A stretch of 64,000 bases of DNA from Verrucomicrobiota bacterium (GTDB taxonomy: Bacteria; Verrucomicrobiota; Verrucomicrobiia; Limisphaerales; DSYF01). The notes beneath the pieces were generated by a model that did not search any database, was not told the DNA's origin, and worked only from the letters and a program-made list of their open reading frames with translations. The stretch is from positions 1 through 64,000 of the forward strand of contig JALOTZ010000009.1 of NCBI GenBank assembly GCA_025457615.1. Reading direction: 5' to 3'. Made by a program: the position numbers and the translations under genes. Below are positions 36,245 to 45,785 of the stretch, in pieces (within the stretch, counting starts at the first letter, position 1; every line of letters begins with the position of its first letter).

Positions 36245-37390
36245 TTAGTCCAAGGTCTTCAGCCCTTCGACCACGCTCATGCGGGCGGCGGCCAGGGAGG
36301 GGAGGAGGCTGGCCAGGATGCCGAGCGAGGCGGCCACCAGCGAGGCGAAGGCCAGGATGCGCGGGGTGACTTCGAACACCACAAAAACGCCGGACGTCAG
36401 TTTTGAGATGTCGCCGTAGGTGTAGAGCAGATAGGCACTGCCGATGCCGATCAACCCGCCCACGGCGGCCAATCCAAAGCTTTCCGCCAGGATAAACGCA
36501 AACAGTTCGCGGCGGCGGAACCCGAGCGCCTTGAGGATGGCCAGTTCCCGGAACCGCTCGCGGATGGCCATGCTCATGGTGCTTGCGGATACCAGGACCA
36601 GGGTGAACACCACCACCGAGGACACCGAGGTGACCAGGATCCGGATGTTGCCCCACATGGAGATGAAGCTGAGTTGGAAGGCGCGCTCGCTTTCCGCGCG
36701 CACCTCGGCGGAGGTGTTGGCGAAGGTGTCATTGATGCGCTGGATCACCTTCGGCATGGCCTCGGCCGACGTCACTTTCATCCACCACATGCCGACCATG
36801 CCCGGCAACCCGCTCGCCTCGTCCAGGTATTCCTGGTGAAACAGCATGTTTCGATCATCCACCGTACCGGAATAGATCCCGACAATCTGGAAGTCCATGG
36901 TCACCGGATAGACCGTGCTTTCGAGTGTGATGCGGTCTCCGCGTTTCAGGCGGTACTTTTCGGCGGTGATGCGGCCGATGATGCAGGCATTGCGCTGGTT
37001 TTCGAAGGCGACGTATTCCTCCTCGCTCATCTTGGCTTCCCCGAACACCTTGCGCAGTTTCTTGGCGTCCATGGCGAACTGGGCGAAGGTCATCCCTTCC
37101 TCGTTCTTGTACTTGCCGCCGAACCAGGTGAAGGGCGTGACGGATTCGACGCCGGGGATGCGCTCGATGATGGGGAGTTGCCGGGCTGGCAGGAGGTTGG
37201 CCAGCGAGATCTTGTTGCGCACCGCCACCCGGAGGGCCGCCCCGACATCCTCGGGGGGCAGCGTAAGTTCCCGCAGCGCCACCTGAAGGGTCACGAGGAG
37301 GAACAGGCTCACCGCCACGCTCAGGATCGAGAGCGCGGCGCGGCGCTTGTTGCGCAGGGCGTTCTTGATGATGAAGGCGGGGATGGTCAC
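36245..37390 (-). CDS. ABC transporter permease, MacB/FtsX family (first permease)
   Basis: A 381-residue permease with the same layout as its neighbour: an N-terminal helix ([20 protein letters not shown]), a periplasmic domain of about 220 residues, and three C-terminal helices (starting [20 protein letters not shown]). The motif [20 protein letters not shown] before the last two helices is the coupling region seen in FtsX-like proteins. The two unequal permeases would form a heterodimer with one ATPase type. The gap from the ATPase gene is 52 bases. Confidence 0.9.
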   Translation of the reverse strand: MTIPAFIIKNALRNKRRAALSILSVAVSLFLLVTLQVALRELTLPPEDVGAALRVAVRNKISLANLLPARQLPIIERIPGVESVTPFTWFGGKYKNEEGMTFAQFAMDAKKLRKVFGEAKMSEEEYVAFENQRNACIIGRITAEKYRLKRGDRITLESTVYPVTMDFQIVGIYSGTVDDRNMLFHQEYLDEASGLPGMVGMWWMKVTSAEAMPKVIQRINDTFANTSAEVRAESERAFQLSFISMWGNIRILVTSVSSVVVFTLVLVSASTMSMAIRERFRELAILKALGFRRRELFAFILAESFGLAAVGGLIGIGSAYLLYTYGDISKLTSGVFVVFEVTPRILAFASLVAASLGILASLLPSLAAARMSVVEGLKTLD

Positions 37391-37442
37391 GGAGGAAGGG
37401 AGGGATAGGACGGATGGGACCTAGGGCCCAGCGGCGATCCTC

Positions 37443-38126
37443 TCAGGCATTGGTCAGTTCCCCCTTCTCGAGGTGCACGCTGCGCGAGCCGAAGGCGGCG
37501 GCTTTGGGATCGTGCGTGACCATGATGACCGTTTTGCCGGCATCCCGGCGGAGGGCTTGGAGCGCTCTGAGGACGTCCTCGGCGGAATGGGCGTCCAGGT
37601 TGCCGGTGGGTTCGTCGGCCACGATCAGGTTCGGATCCGTGACCAGGGCCCGGGCGATGGCGACGCGCTGTTCCTGTCCGCCCGAAAGCTGTTTGGGCAG
37701 GTGGTGCATGCGATCCGCCAGGCCCACCAGATCCAGCGCCGCCGCCACTTGCCGACGGCGCTCCTTGCGGCCCAGTTGAGTCAGGAGGAGCGGGAGTTCC
37801 ACATTCTCGAAGGCGGTTAGCACGGGGATGAGGTTGAAGGTCTGGAACACAAACCCCACGTTCTGGTTTCGCCAATCGGCCAGTTCCGTCTCGTTGAGCC
37901 GCGCCACATCCACGCCTTGGACGTGGCATTCGCCCCGGGTGGGACGGTCAATGCCGGCGATGATGTGGAGCAGGGTGGACTTGCCGGAGCCGGAAGGGCC
38001 CATCAGGGTCATAAACTCCCCGGCGGCAATGTCCAGGGACACCTCGTGCAAGGCCGTCACCTGGATTTCGCCCTGGGCGTAAACCTTGGTCAGATTCCGA
38101 ATAGTGACAATGGGTTCCGTGGCCAT
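37443..38126 (-). CDS. ABC transporter ATP-binding protein (MacB/LolD type)
   Basis: A 227-residue nucleotide-binding subunit. Walker A is GPSGSGKST, the Q loop is [10 protein letters not shown], the signature is [15 protein letters not shown], and Walker B is [12 protein letters not shown], with the switch His in MVTHDP. The combination [18 protein letters not shown] is typical of the MacB/LolD group. It is the first gene of the four-gene exporter operon, so the order is ATPase, permease, permease, adaptor. Confidence 0.94.
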   Translation of the reverse strand: MATEPIVTIRNLTKVYAQGEIQVTALHEVSLDIAAGEFMTLMGPSGSGKSTLLHIIAGIDRPTRGECHVQGVDVARLNETELADWRNQNVGFVFQTFNLIPVLTAFENVELPLLLTQLGRKERRRQVAAALDLVGLADRMHHLPKQLSGGQEQRVAIARALVTDPNLIVADEPTGNLDAHSAEDVLRALQALRRDAGKTVIMVTHDPKAAAFGSRSVHLEKGELTNA

Positions 38127-38373
38127 GCCGAATCAAGTGGCGGCCACTATTCCACAGGTTTCCTGGGGGAACAACTTCTTCCCGCGCCGTCCTCCCGGCG
38201 CCAGCACCGGAGCCGTTCTATCGACTCAAGCTCCCGGTGGAGCCCCAGTCCCGCCTGCTGCTGCGACGGATTGCAGGCGCCGACTTGAGGAGGTGAGTGG
38301 AAGGTCACCCTGGCGGAGTTTCCTCGCGTCGGCTCCTGCAACCTCTTGCCGGAGCTGCTTGAGTTCTTCCGGG

Positions 38374-40290
38374 TCAGGCCACAAACGGGGGCAGCGGACA
38401 ATCCAGCGTGGCGGCGAGGGCGCGGAGCAACTCGGCTTCGCGACTCCCGATCATCCCGTCGTCCGCCACGGTGTGGGCGCAGGCGGTCAGTGTGCTCTTC
38501 TTGATTTGCGGAACGGCCTGGCAGAGGCGCTGCACGGAAGTATCGACACGGTCCAAGGTGCAGTTCGATGGGGCGAGAATCGACAGCGACGCGGCTCCGG
38601 CGCCCAGTGCCGCCGTGGCCCCCCGTTGAAAGGCCGACTGCGCTTGTTCAGGTTCTTCGTTCCCCACATGCGCCAGGGCTGAAAGCAGGATGGCCATGTC
38701 GGGAAGCAGAGGCTTGAGCGAGTAATAGGCGATGACCTGTTTCCGGGGCGGCTCGAACTGCGGGGCAAGGTGGTGCATCACCACGCGCTGCAGCGCGTAT
38801 TCGAACAGGTCAATGGACCCATCCATGCGCACCAACCGGTCGATCGTCTCCTTGAAGTCAAAGTATTGCCGGGGCGAGAGCTCGCGGAGTCCCGCGATGG
38901 CCAGATCGATGAGCGGCAGACGGTGGTCCGCGGGCAACTGCTGAATCTCGTCGGCCAGTTTGAGCAACTCGCCGCGCAGCGATGGCCCGGCCTGGTGCGC
39001 GATGAAATCCAGTTGGCGCCTCCGCATCGTGTCGGAATGGCTTAAGAGCAGTGCGTAGATGGCGGCACTGGCCCCCATCGCGTCGTGCAGCGCATCCCTC
39101 AAATTGGGGGAAAGACCATCCAGGATCTCTGCCGCTTTCCTCAGATGCACGGTCGAGGGAATATCCGTGGGAAGAACCGCCCCAGCCGTCAGCGTCCCGC
39201 CGGCAAGCTGCGAAACACCCGCACCGTCTCTCCGCCCCGCCTCCGGGAGCGGGAAAGGGAAGGGGAAGGGACCGCGCGCTCTGGCTGGCGCCGGACGGTC
39301 CTCTCGCGCGGCAGATTCCGACAGGGTGATGGCCGGATACGAACCGTCGAAGCTTGGGTCAATGGCCTGGATGCGTTGGGTGAGGGGCGGGTGGGTGGCA
39401 AAGGCGCTTCCCAGCGACACGGCCAATCCGTTTCCGAAAAACAGGTGGCCGGCTTCGGTGGCGTGCGGTGTCTGGAGCGCCGAACCTTGCGCCAGGCTGC
39501 CCATCTTCTTCAGCGCGCCGGCAATGCCGTCCGGGTTGCGTGTGAATTGCACCGCCGCCGCATCCGCCAGGAACTCGCGCTGGCGGCTGACGGCAGCCTG
39601 GATCAGACGCCCAAAGAACACGCCGACCCCGCCGATCAGAATGAGGGCCAGACCGATGATCGGCAGTGGGTTCCGGTCCCGCCCGCTGCCGCGCACGCGC
39701 AGGAGCACGCGTCCGATCACGGCCAGGCAGAGGATGCCGAAGATGAGGCCGATGAGGCGCACATTGAGACGCATGTCCCCGTTGAGGATGTGGCTGAACT
39801 CGTGGGCGATCACCCCCTGCAGTTCATCGCGGTTGAGCATCCGGATGCAGCCTTGCGTGACGCCGATGGCGGCGTCGTTGGAGGTGTGGCCGGCGGCGAA
39901 GGCATTGATGCCGGCCTCGTTTCGGAGCAGGTAAACGGCGGGTACCTGCATCCCGGAGGCCAGCGCCATTTCCTCGACCACGTTCAACAGTTTGCGTTCG
40001 TCCGGGTCGGTGGTGTTGGGGTTCAGGAGCTGGCCGCCGAGCATTTCGGCCACCGCGCTGCCGCCCCGGCCCAGCTCGGCGGTTTTCGTCAGGCTGCCGA
40101 TGACGATGACGGCCAGGGTGCCCAGCGACACCCAGAGGAGGAGTTCGGGATTCCAGGGATGCGTCCGGCTGAAGATCAGCATGAAGACCGCATAGATCGT
40201 CAGGATCAGGAACACCACAGCCAGCGCGAAGTAAACGACCAGCTTCGCGGTGTTACGCCGGGCTTTGTCCTGCCGATCGAAGAAGTCCAT
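38374..40290 (-). CDS. HtpX-like M48 metalloprotease with C-terminal TerB-like extension
   Basis: A 638-residue membrane zinc protease. Two helices at the N-terminus (about 18-42 and 50-68) precede the zinc motif VIAHEFSHILNGD, then two further helices and the third-ligand region SRQREFLADAAAV. HtpX is usually under 350 residues; here a further 300 follow. The last part (ADDGMIGSREAELLRALA) looks like the acidic motif of TerB-like domains. The likely role is quality control of membrane proteins under stress. It starts nine bases after lemA, a pairing common for HtpX and LemA. Confidence 0.88.
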   Translation of the reverse strand: MDFFDRQDKARRNTAKLVVYFALAVVFLILTIYAVFMLIFSRTHPWNPELLLWVSLGTLAVIVIGSLTKTAELGRGGSAVAEMLGGQLLNPNTTDPDERKLLNVVEEMALASGMQVPAVYLLRNEAGINAFAAGHTSNDAAIGVTQGCIRMLNRDELQGVIAHEFSHILNGDMRLNVRLIGLIFGILCLAVIGRVLLRVRGSGRDRNPLPIIGLALILIGGVGVFFGRLIQAAVSRQREFLADAAAVQFTRNPDGIAGALKKMGSLAQGSALQTPHATEAGHLFFGNGLAVSLGSAFATHPPLTQRIQAIDPSFDGSYPAITLSESAAREDRPAPARARGPFPFPFPLPEAGRRDGAGVSQLAGGTLTAGAVLPTDIPSTVHLRKAAEILDGLSPNLRDALHDAMGASAAIYALLLSHSDTMRRRQLDFIAHQAGPSLRGELLKLADEIQQLPADHRLPLIDLAIAGLRELSPRQYFDFKETIDRLVRMDGSIDLFEYALQRVVMHHLAPQFEPPRKQVIAYYSLKPLLPDMAILLSALAHVGNEEPEQAQSAFQRGATAALGAGAASLSILAPSNCTLDRVDTSVQRLCQAVPQIKKSTLTACAHTVADDGMIGSREAELLRALAATLDCPLPPFVA

Positions 40291-40299
40291 CGCCCACCA

Positions 40300-40908
40300 T
40301 CAGAACTGCACCTTGACCGCCTCCTTCTCCTCGGGTTTCTGGATCTCGAACAGCTCGGCGGCGGTGAAGCTGAAGGTATTGGCGATCAGGTTGGTGGGGA
40401 ACACCTCGCGCTGGGTGTTGTAGGTCATCACGGCGTCATTGTAGGCCTGGCGGGCGAAGGAGACCTTGTTTTCCGTGGACGTGAGTTCCTCCATGAGCTG
40501 GTTCATGGTGGTGTTGGCCTTGAGATCGGGATAGGCCTCGGCGAGCGCAAAGAGGCGCCCGAGCGTGCCGGTCAGCGTGGCTTCGGCGCCCATCAGTTCC
40601 TTCATGGACTGCGCGTCGCCGGGGTTGGCGGCTGCGCGGGTGCTGGCGTTGGCGGCGGCGTTGCGGGCGGCGATGACGGCCTCGAGCGTGCCCCGCTCGT
40701 GCTTGAGATAGCCCTTGGCGGTTTCGACCAGATTTGGGATCAGGTCGTAACGGCGCTTGAGCTGGACATCAATCTGCGCGAAGGCGTTCTTGAAGCGGTT
40801 GCGCAGGGTGACCAGCTTGTTGTAAGCGCCCATCACCCACAGCCCGATCAGGAGGACGGGCACCAGGATGATGATCAACAGCACGACAAGAGTTGCTCCA
40901 ATGGCCAT
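40300..40908 (-). CDS. lemA: LemA family protein
   Basis: A 202-residue membrane-anchored helical protein. One N-terminal helix (IGATLVVLLIIILVPVLLIG) is followed by the family motif YNKLVTLRNRFKNAFAQIDV and QLKRRYDLIPNLVETAKGYL. Later stretches such as LMEELTSTENKVSFARQAYN are also typical. The ATG at 40908 is fixed by a strong ribosome site (AAAGGAA, about seven bases upstream) over a longer frame at 40941. LemA function is unclear; coupling to an HtpX-like protease suggests a role in membrane stress. Confidence 0.92.
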   Translation of the reverse strand: MAIGATLVVLLIIILVPVLLIGLWVMGAYNKLVTLRNRFKNAFAQIDVQLKRRYDLIPNLVETAKGYLKHERGTLEAVIAARNAAANASTRAAANPGDAQSMKELMGAEATLTGTLGRLFALAEAYPDLKANTTMNQLMEELTSTENKVSFARQAYNDAVMTYNTQREVFPTNLIANTFSFTAAELFEIQKPEEKEAVKVQF

Positions 40909-41094
40909 AATGTTCCTTTTGTGACCCTTTCGGTTGCCCAACTGCTAGGGCAAGGGCGTCGTCTGGGCAATGACATTCTGAGAGGTGAGGCTCTCCCCAG
41001 AACTCGGAGGGGGACAGTCAAGCCCAGCCTGCATCTCGGCCGGCGGCGGCTGGATGGGGTTGCCGGGCAGGTCTGTTCGAAGATGCTGAGTTCG

Positions 41095-41730
41095 CGGTTG
41101 GTCTTGCGCAGTTTGCTGGAGAATCGACTCCAGGACCCCGAGTTCCTGGGAGTCCAAGCCTTTGAACAACGGGTAATCGCCCAGGACAACCGGCTTGGCG
41201 TGGGCCTCGGGTGGAAACGCTTCGTCGAGCAGCTGGCTTTCGCACCATTCCATGGCCAGGTCGTTGTCTTCAAACTGCCGATAATGCGGCTGGAACTGAT
41301 CTGGGAGCCTGAGTAGCGGGCACGCACCGCGGACTGGGCGAAGCTGGGGCGGTTGAAGAGATGGAGGTCGAGGTCGCGCGACAGGTCGTTGCCGACCCGG
41401 ATGCCCCGCACGCTGTTGCCCTTCTCATCGAGCTTGGGCGAGAACACCCCGTGCCCAGTTGTCCGGGCAGCCCGGCGATTTTGCAGAACCGCCGGCCGCC
41501 CTTGGTCCTCCAAGGCCAGACCGTAAACAAAGGGCTTGGAGATGGATTGGATCGTGAACGGTTACCGGCTGTCCCCGACTTCGTAAATGCTGCCGGTGGC
41601 GGTCACCAAACACATCCCAAACCAGTTGGGATCCGCCTTGGCCAGTTCCGGGATGTAGGTGGCCACGGCTCCGTCGGTGACGTCTTTGTGGCGTTGGTAC
41701 AGGGTTTCCAGGTAGGTCTGAACGGGCGAA
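41095..41730 (-). pseudogene. Degraded glutaminase-STAS-cyclic-nucleotide-domain fusion
   Basis: Minus-strand fragments in several frames line up in order with a glutaminase A of the fused type. They are TYLETLYQRHKDVTDGAVAT with AKADPNWFGMCLVTATG; then FTIQSISKPFVYGLALEDQG in another frame; then PGQLGTGVFSPKLDEKGN and VRGIRVGNDLSRDLDLHLFN. Past the enzyme, DNDLAMEWCESQLLDEA and LFKGLDSQELGVLESILQQ match the linker and start of the C-terminal cNMP-binding domain. About 170 residues of the catalytic core and most of the STAS domain are missing. This explains most of the 1067-base gap after lemA. Confidence 0.72.
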
Positions 41731-41975
41731 ACCCTACGGTTGAACAATTCTCTTCCTGACGGGTCAGCGCGCGATTTCCGCGAGCCTGTTGTTTGGACCG
41801 GTTCTCGAGCGCGGGTTTCCTCGTCGGCAGGGGCCTGGAATGACCGGGTCCCTGCCGAAATCGAAACCGGACGCAGTTCGGGGGTGTGGAAGAATTTGAA
41901 TACAGGGGCAGGGTGGCGCATCCAAAGGGTTGGAAACAGATCGCTGCGAACCCATCGAGCCGGAGATCACTCTCT

Positions 41976-42656
41976 ATGAAAGCGAGCAGGATCATCAACC
42001 GGGCCATTCTGGGCGTGCTGGCGCTTGGGCTCGGGGTGTCGTTTGGCCAGACCGCCAGCGAGCTTGCCGAGGCCGTGTCCGTGTCCAAACCCGCGGTACC
42101 CAGCACTCCAGCCGACAAGCCGAGCGTGGACGATTCGCGGCTGTCGCGCCTGCTGAAGGAGGCGAGTCTGTCGGCAGGGGTCAGCGAGGTGGTCAAGCTG
42201 GCTGAATCGGGCACTAACGTATCGGTCTTGACCGCGCACGTGCGGAATGCCGATCACGCCTACCGACTTCGCCCCGAAGATGTTGCCCACCTGCGCCAGC
42301 ACGAGGTTCCCGATGCGGTTATCACGGCTATGATCGAGCGGGGGGCCGAGCTGCGCGCACAGCGCCTCCCCCTATCGCCATTCCCGGCCAACGCTTCGAT
42401 CGTCGCTTCCGTGCCGTCCCGTGTGGCGACGATTGTTCCGGCGGTGCGGTCTTCCGAGCCGGAATCCACCCTGGTGGTCATTGGCAGCTCGGGTTTGAAG
42501 CAGGGGTTGAGCTACCGCAACTACTATTACAGTCCAAGGAACTACTTCGCCTCGAGACCTTACGGGGGGCGGTATGCGTCGTTTGGCCACTATGCTCGGC
42601 CCTATGATCCGGGCCCGGGGTGTTACGCAGGGCATGGTCGCCGCGCCTGCCGTTGA
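41976..42656 (+). CDS. Secreted protein of unknown function with a degenerate helical repeat
   Basis: A 226-residue protein with a signal peptide (INRAILGVLALGLGVSFGQT). The middle holds a pattern common in Verrucomicrobia secreted proteins: LSAGVSEVVKLAESGTNVSV then LRPEDVAHLRQHEVPDAVI and TAMIERG, two related helical units of the kind 'threshold x x L x x x G V x D x V I x A M'. The C-terminus is rich in Tyr, Gly and Arg (YRNYYYSPRNYFASRPYGG), suggesting an unstructured surface tail. The ATG at 41976 is used because it starts the signal peptide. No partner gene is evident. Confidence 0.65.
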   Translation: MKASRIINRAILGVLALGLGVSFGQTASELAEAVSVSKPAVPSTPADKPSVDDSRLSRLLKEASLSAGVSEVVKLAESGTNVSVLTAHVRNADHAYRLRPEDVAHLRQHEVPDAVITAMIERGAELRAQRLPLSPFPANASIVASVPSRVATIVPAVRSSEPESTLVVIGSSGLKQGLSYRNYYYSPRNYFASRPYGGRYASFGHYARPYDPGPGCYAGHGRRACR

Positions 42657-42749
42657 GCGAAGGTTTTCGGCCATTCAGCCCATTTTCCCTTTGTCGCGGT
42701 CTCGATTGTCTGAGAGGATGGGTGTCCGGGCGATGATTCCCGGGCATTG

Positions 42750-42965
42750 ATGAAAGAACAACCGATCGAAGTGGAAGGCCGTGTGGAGAGCGTCCTTCCG
42801 GGCACCATGTTCCGCGTGGAATTACCCAACAAGCATCTCGTGCTGGCCACCATCTGCGGCAAGATGCGCAAACGCTGGGTGCGGCTCACGGTGGGCGATC
42901 AGGTCAAGATGGAGATGTCCCCCTACGACCTCAACAAGGCCCGCATCACCTGGCGCCTGCGCTGA
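42750..42965 (+). CDS. infA: Translation initiation factor IF-1
   Basis: A 71-residue OB-fold protein binding the ribosomal A site during initiation. The pattern IEVEGRVESVLPGTMFRVEL with GKMRKRWVRLTVGDQVKMEMSPYD is split across the usual strand order; the ending NKARITWRLR matches IF-1. Length is normal. It differs from the most common type by KRWVRLTVGD in place of KNYIRILPGD, as seen in a second IF-1 paralogue of some lineages. The ATG at 42750 is the natural start. It converges on the glycosylase gene with a nine-base gap. Confidence 0.93.
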   Translation: MKEQPIEVEGRVESVLPGTMFRVELPNKHLVLATICGKMRKRWVRLTVGDQVKMEMSPYDLNKARITWRLR

Positions 42966-42974
42966 GCGGAACCC

Positions 42975-43583
42975 TCAGGGTCGCGAGACGAAGGGGTTGT
43001 CCTGGATGTAGAACCGCAGGTGACGTTTCGCCCAGTGCCGGGCGTAGTCCACTCCGATGCGGGGGCGTTTGACCACCATGTGGCGTTCAACTTTGGAAGG
43101 TGTCGCGATGAAGAAATCGTCGCTGAGCAGGTCGTAGGCATTAAGCGATCGGTCGATCTGCATGGCGCGGCACAGGAGTCCGGGACCTTGGGTGCGTCCC
43201 TCAAGGTTCTTCACCGGTTCCAGGGCCCGCAATAGGACGGCGGCTCCGTGTCCTGCCCGCTCCGTCACCACGTTCATGCAATGGTGCATCCCGTAAATCA
43301 GGTAAACGTAGGCGTGACCCGGCGGTCCGAACATGACCTTCGTTCGCTCGGTGAGGCCCTTGGAGGAATGCGCCGCCAGGTCGTGCGGGCCAAGATAGGC
43401 CTCCACTTCCACGATCCGCCCGATGCGCGTCACCCCGGCACGGACATGCACCAGGTGTTTGCCCAGCAACTCCCGGGCGACCGTCAGGGTGTCGCGATCG
43501 TAGAATGAGCGTGGAAGCTTCCGCACGGCCGGAGGATAGGGCCGATTCCCTCGCAAACCAACAGGCGGTTTGGGCGGGGCCAT
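42975..43583 (-). CDS. mpg: Alkyladenine (3-methyladenine) DNA glycosylase, AAG/MPG family
   Basis: A 202-residue base-excision enzyme removing alkylated purines. Family motifs are LARELLGKHLV-like VARELLGKHLVHV, then GRIVEVEAYLGPHDLAAHSS with the catalytic Glu. TKVMFGPPGHAYVYLIYGMH follows, then NVVTE and GPGLLCRAMQID. The ATG at 43583 gives about 22 polar residues before the domain; a start further downstream is also possible. It is divergent from the flavoprotein gene 88 bases away. Confidence 0.93.
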   Translation of the reverse strand: MAPPKPPVGLRGNRPYPPAVRKLPRSFYDRDTLTVARELLGKHLVHVRAGVTRIGRIVEVEAYLGPHDLAAHSSKGLTERTKVMFGPPGHAYVYLIYGMHHCMNVVTERAGHGAAVLLRALEPVKNLEGRTQGPGLLCRAMQIDRSLNAYDLLSDDFFIATPSKVERHMVVKRPRIGVDYARHWAKRHLRFYIQDNPFVSRP

Positions 43584-43671
43584 CCCGATCAGCGGATCGC
43601 GCCTTTCGCCCGTTTCCGGTTTCCCGTTTTCTCCTGTTCCCCATGGATTTGTTCCGGTTACCGTCCGGCGC

Positions 43672-44910
43672 ATGAGCGTGAACCGGGTGGTGGTCGCGGG
43701 TGGAGGAGCCGCAGGCTTCTTCGCGGCCATCACTTGCGCGGAATCCAATCCCGACGCCGAGGTGCTCTTGTTGGAGAAGAGCGCGCACGTGCTCTCCAAG
43801 GTCCGCATTTCCGGCGGCGGACGCTGCAATGTGACCCATGCCTTTTTCGACGCCCGGGAATTCGCCACCGGCTATCCACGGGGCGGAAGGGAGTTGATCG
43901 GACCGTTCCAACGATTCTCCGCGGTGGATACGGTCAACTGGTTCGAGTCCCGGGGAGTGAAGCTGAAGGTGGAGGCGGATGGGCGGATGTTTCCGATTAC
44001 GGACTCCTCCCGCACGATCGTTGACTGCTTGATGCGCGCCGCGGTGGCGGCGGGGGTCAGGCTCAGAACCAACGCGCCGCTCGCCCGGGTCGAGCGCCGG
44101 GGGGAGGGTGGGTTCACGATCTGGCTCGGAAGCGCAGAGCGGTTGGACTGCCACCGTCTGTTGCTGGCGACGGGTGGATGCCGGGCGGAGGCGATGGCGC
44201 AGACGCCTTGCGCCCTGGGCCACACCATCGAGCCCCCAGTGCCGTCGCTCTTCACGTTCAACCTCGAGGTGCCCTGGCTGCGCGCGCTGGCCGGGACCGC
44301 CATCGCTGACCTCGAACTGTCGGTGCCTGACGTGGGGCTGCGGGAGCGCGGGCCCGTCCTGATGACCCATTGGGGACTGAGCGGGCCGGCCGTGCTGCGG
44401 CTGTCGGCCTGGGGAGCGCGGAAACTTCACGAGCGGGACTACCTTTTTCCCCTGGCGATCAACTGGCTGCCGCATCTGACTCGCAAGCAACTCGTGGACG
44501 CCTTGCGGCGGCAGCGCGAGACCCAGGGGGCAAGACTCGTGGTGAATGGTCCCTTGACGCCGCTGGGCGCGCGATTGTGGGAAGCGCTGGTGCTGGCCTC
44601 TGGCATTCCCCGTCCCACCCGCTGGGCGTCCCTGGCCCGCGCGCAAATCGAGGGCCTGGTGCGGGGGCTCAGCGGCATGGAATTGCCCGTGACCGGCAAG
44701 AGCCTGAACAAGGAGGAGTTCGTCACCTGCGGCGGGGTCCGCCTGAGCGAGGTGAACTTCAAGTCCATGGAAAGCCGGCTTTGTCCCGGGCTCTATTTCG
44801 CCGGGGAATTGCTGGACATCGACGGCATCACCGGCGGGTTCAACTTCCAGGCGGCCTGGACCACTGGCTGGATCGCCGGCCAGTCCATGGCGGCGGTTCA
44901 CCCCGGCTGA
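43672..44910 (+). CDS. HI0933/YhiN-family FAD-dependent oxidoreductase
   Basis: A 412-residue flavoprotein. The dinucleotide-binding motif is VVVAGGGAAGFFAAI, followed by the family-specific KVRISGGGRCNVTH. The C-terminal FAD motif is LYFAGELLDIDGITGG with NFQAAWTTG. Members are often called aminoacetone oxidase-like or BaiN-like, but the physiological substrate is not settled. An ATG at 43672 gives the normal N-terminus; the longer frame overlaps the divergent glycosylase gene. Confidence 0.92.
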   Translation: MSVNRVVVAGGGAAGFFAAITCAESNPDAEVLLLEKSAHVLSKVRISGGGRCNVTHAFFDAREFATGYPRGGRELIGPFQRFSAVDTVNWFESRGVKLKVEADGRMFPITDSSRTIVDCLMRAAVAAGVRLRTNAPLARVERRGEGGFTIWLGSAERLDCHRLLLATGGCRAEAMAQTPCALGHTIEPPVPSLFTFNLEVPWLRALAGTAIADLELSVPDVGLRERGPVLMTHWGLSGPAVLRLSAWGARKLHERDYLFPLAINWLPHLTRKQLVDALRRQRETQGARLVVNGPLTPLGARLWEALVLASGIPRPTRWASLARAQIEGLVRGLSGMELPVTGKSLNKEEFVTCGGVRLSEVNFKSMESRLCPGLYFAGELLDIDGITGGFNFQAAWTTGWIAGQSMAAVHPG

Positions 44911-45050
44911 AAGCCCAATCCGGGCGACAGCCGTGTGCCCCGGCCCGGGGGGGGCGCTGGAACGGCGCTCAAGCGAAGTTTTTGATGGGGCAGAACCGCG
45001 CTGCCGTGCGCTGTGGTGGCAGCGACACTGAGGGCGAGCCGGGCGTTCGC

Positions 45051-45641
45051 TCAGGCCGGCTGCGTTGCAGTGAGCGGCTGGACATCCGGTACGGCGGGGC
45101 CGGTGGCCTGGGCAAACTTGAACTTGGCGCGCACCAGCAGGGTTCCAAGCACGAGGTCGGCCAGGGGCAGCACGACATTAAAGTTCTTCTTCATGTAACG
45201 GTGGTGCAGCAGGTGGTGGCCGTTGAGGCGGCGGAAGAGCCACGAGCGTTCGATGCGCCGCCACTTCGGCAGGTGCATGCACCAGTGGATGTATTCATAG
45301 GCGCCGTAGTAGGCGGAGAAGCACAGCGCGGCCCCGCCGACGATCGCCCATTGGCCCAGGGCCCAGGCCAGGACCGCCACCGGGATCGAGCCGATCAGGA
45401 CGATGGCCGGCCCATTCCACCAGGCCATGGGGATGGTTTCCTTGTCCTCCTCGTGGATGAGGTGATAGGTATGGTCCGCTTTGAACGTGTGGTGATGGAC
45501 CAGGGTGTGGGCGCGATAGGCGTAGCGGAACCGGCCCACGGGCCGGTGCATGACATAACGGTGGAGCGTCCATTCGAAGAAGGACGCGACGACAATCGCC
45601 AGGGCGAACGCCCCGGCAAACCAAAGCCAGAATGATTGCAT
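45051..45641 (-). CDS. Fatty acid hydroxylase / sterol desaturase superfamily protein
   Basis: A 196-residue integral membrane di-iron enzyme. The His boxes are HRYVMH, HTLVHHH and, near the end, NGHHLLHHRYM, with a fourth His pair in EYIHWCMH. Three to four hydrophobic segments surround them. The small size and the HRYxMH/HxxxHHxHH-type pattern resemble carotenoid hydroxylase-like and short desaturase-like proteins. The substrate (lipid or carotenoid) is unknown, and no carotenoid genes are nearby. The ATG at 45641 gives a helix directly at the N-terminus. Confidence 0.82.
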   Translation of the reverse strand: MQSFWLWFAGAFALAIVVASFFEWTLHRYVMHRPVGRFRYAYRAHTLVHHHTFKADHTYHLIHEEDKETIPMAWWNGPAIVLIGSIPVAVLAWALGQWAIVGGAALCFSAYYGAYEYIHWCMHLPKWRRIERSWLFRRLNGHHLLHHRYMKKNFNVVLPLADLVLGTLLVRAKFKFAQATGPAVPDVQPLTATQPA

Positions 45642-45785
45642 GATGGGAATCAACTCCCGCACGCAGCGGGAGCTGCGGGCGGAGGGGCACAACTTCCCAC
45701 GTTTCACCGAAGCGTCAAAGGGAAATGTTGGACGAAAGTGGCCAACCCCAGCGGGATCGAGATCTCCTGGGCCATTACCCACCAG

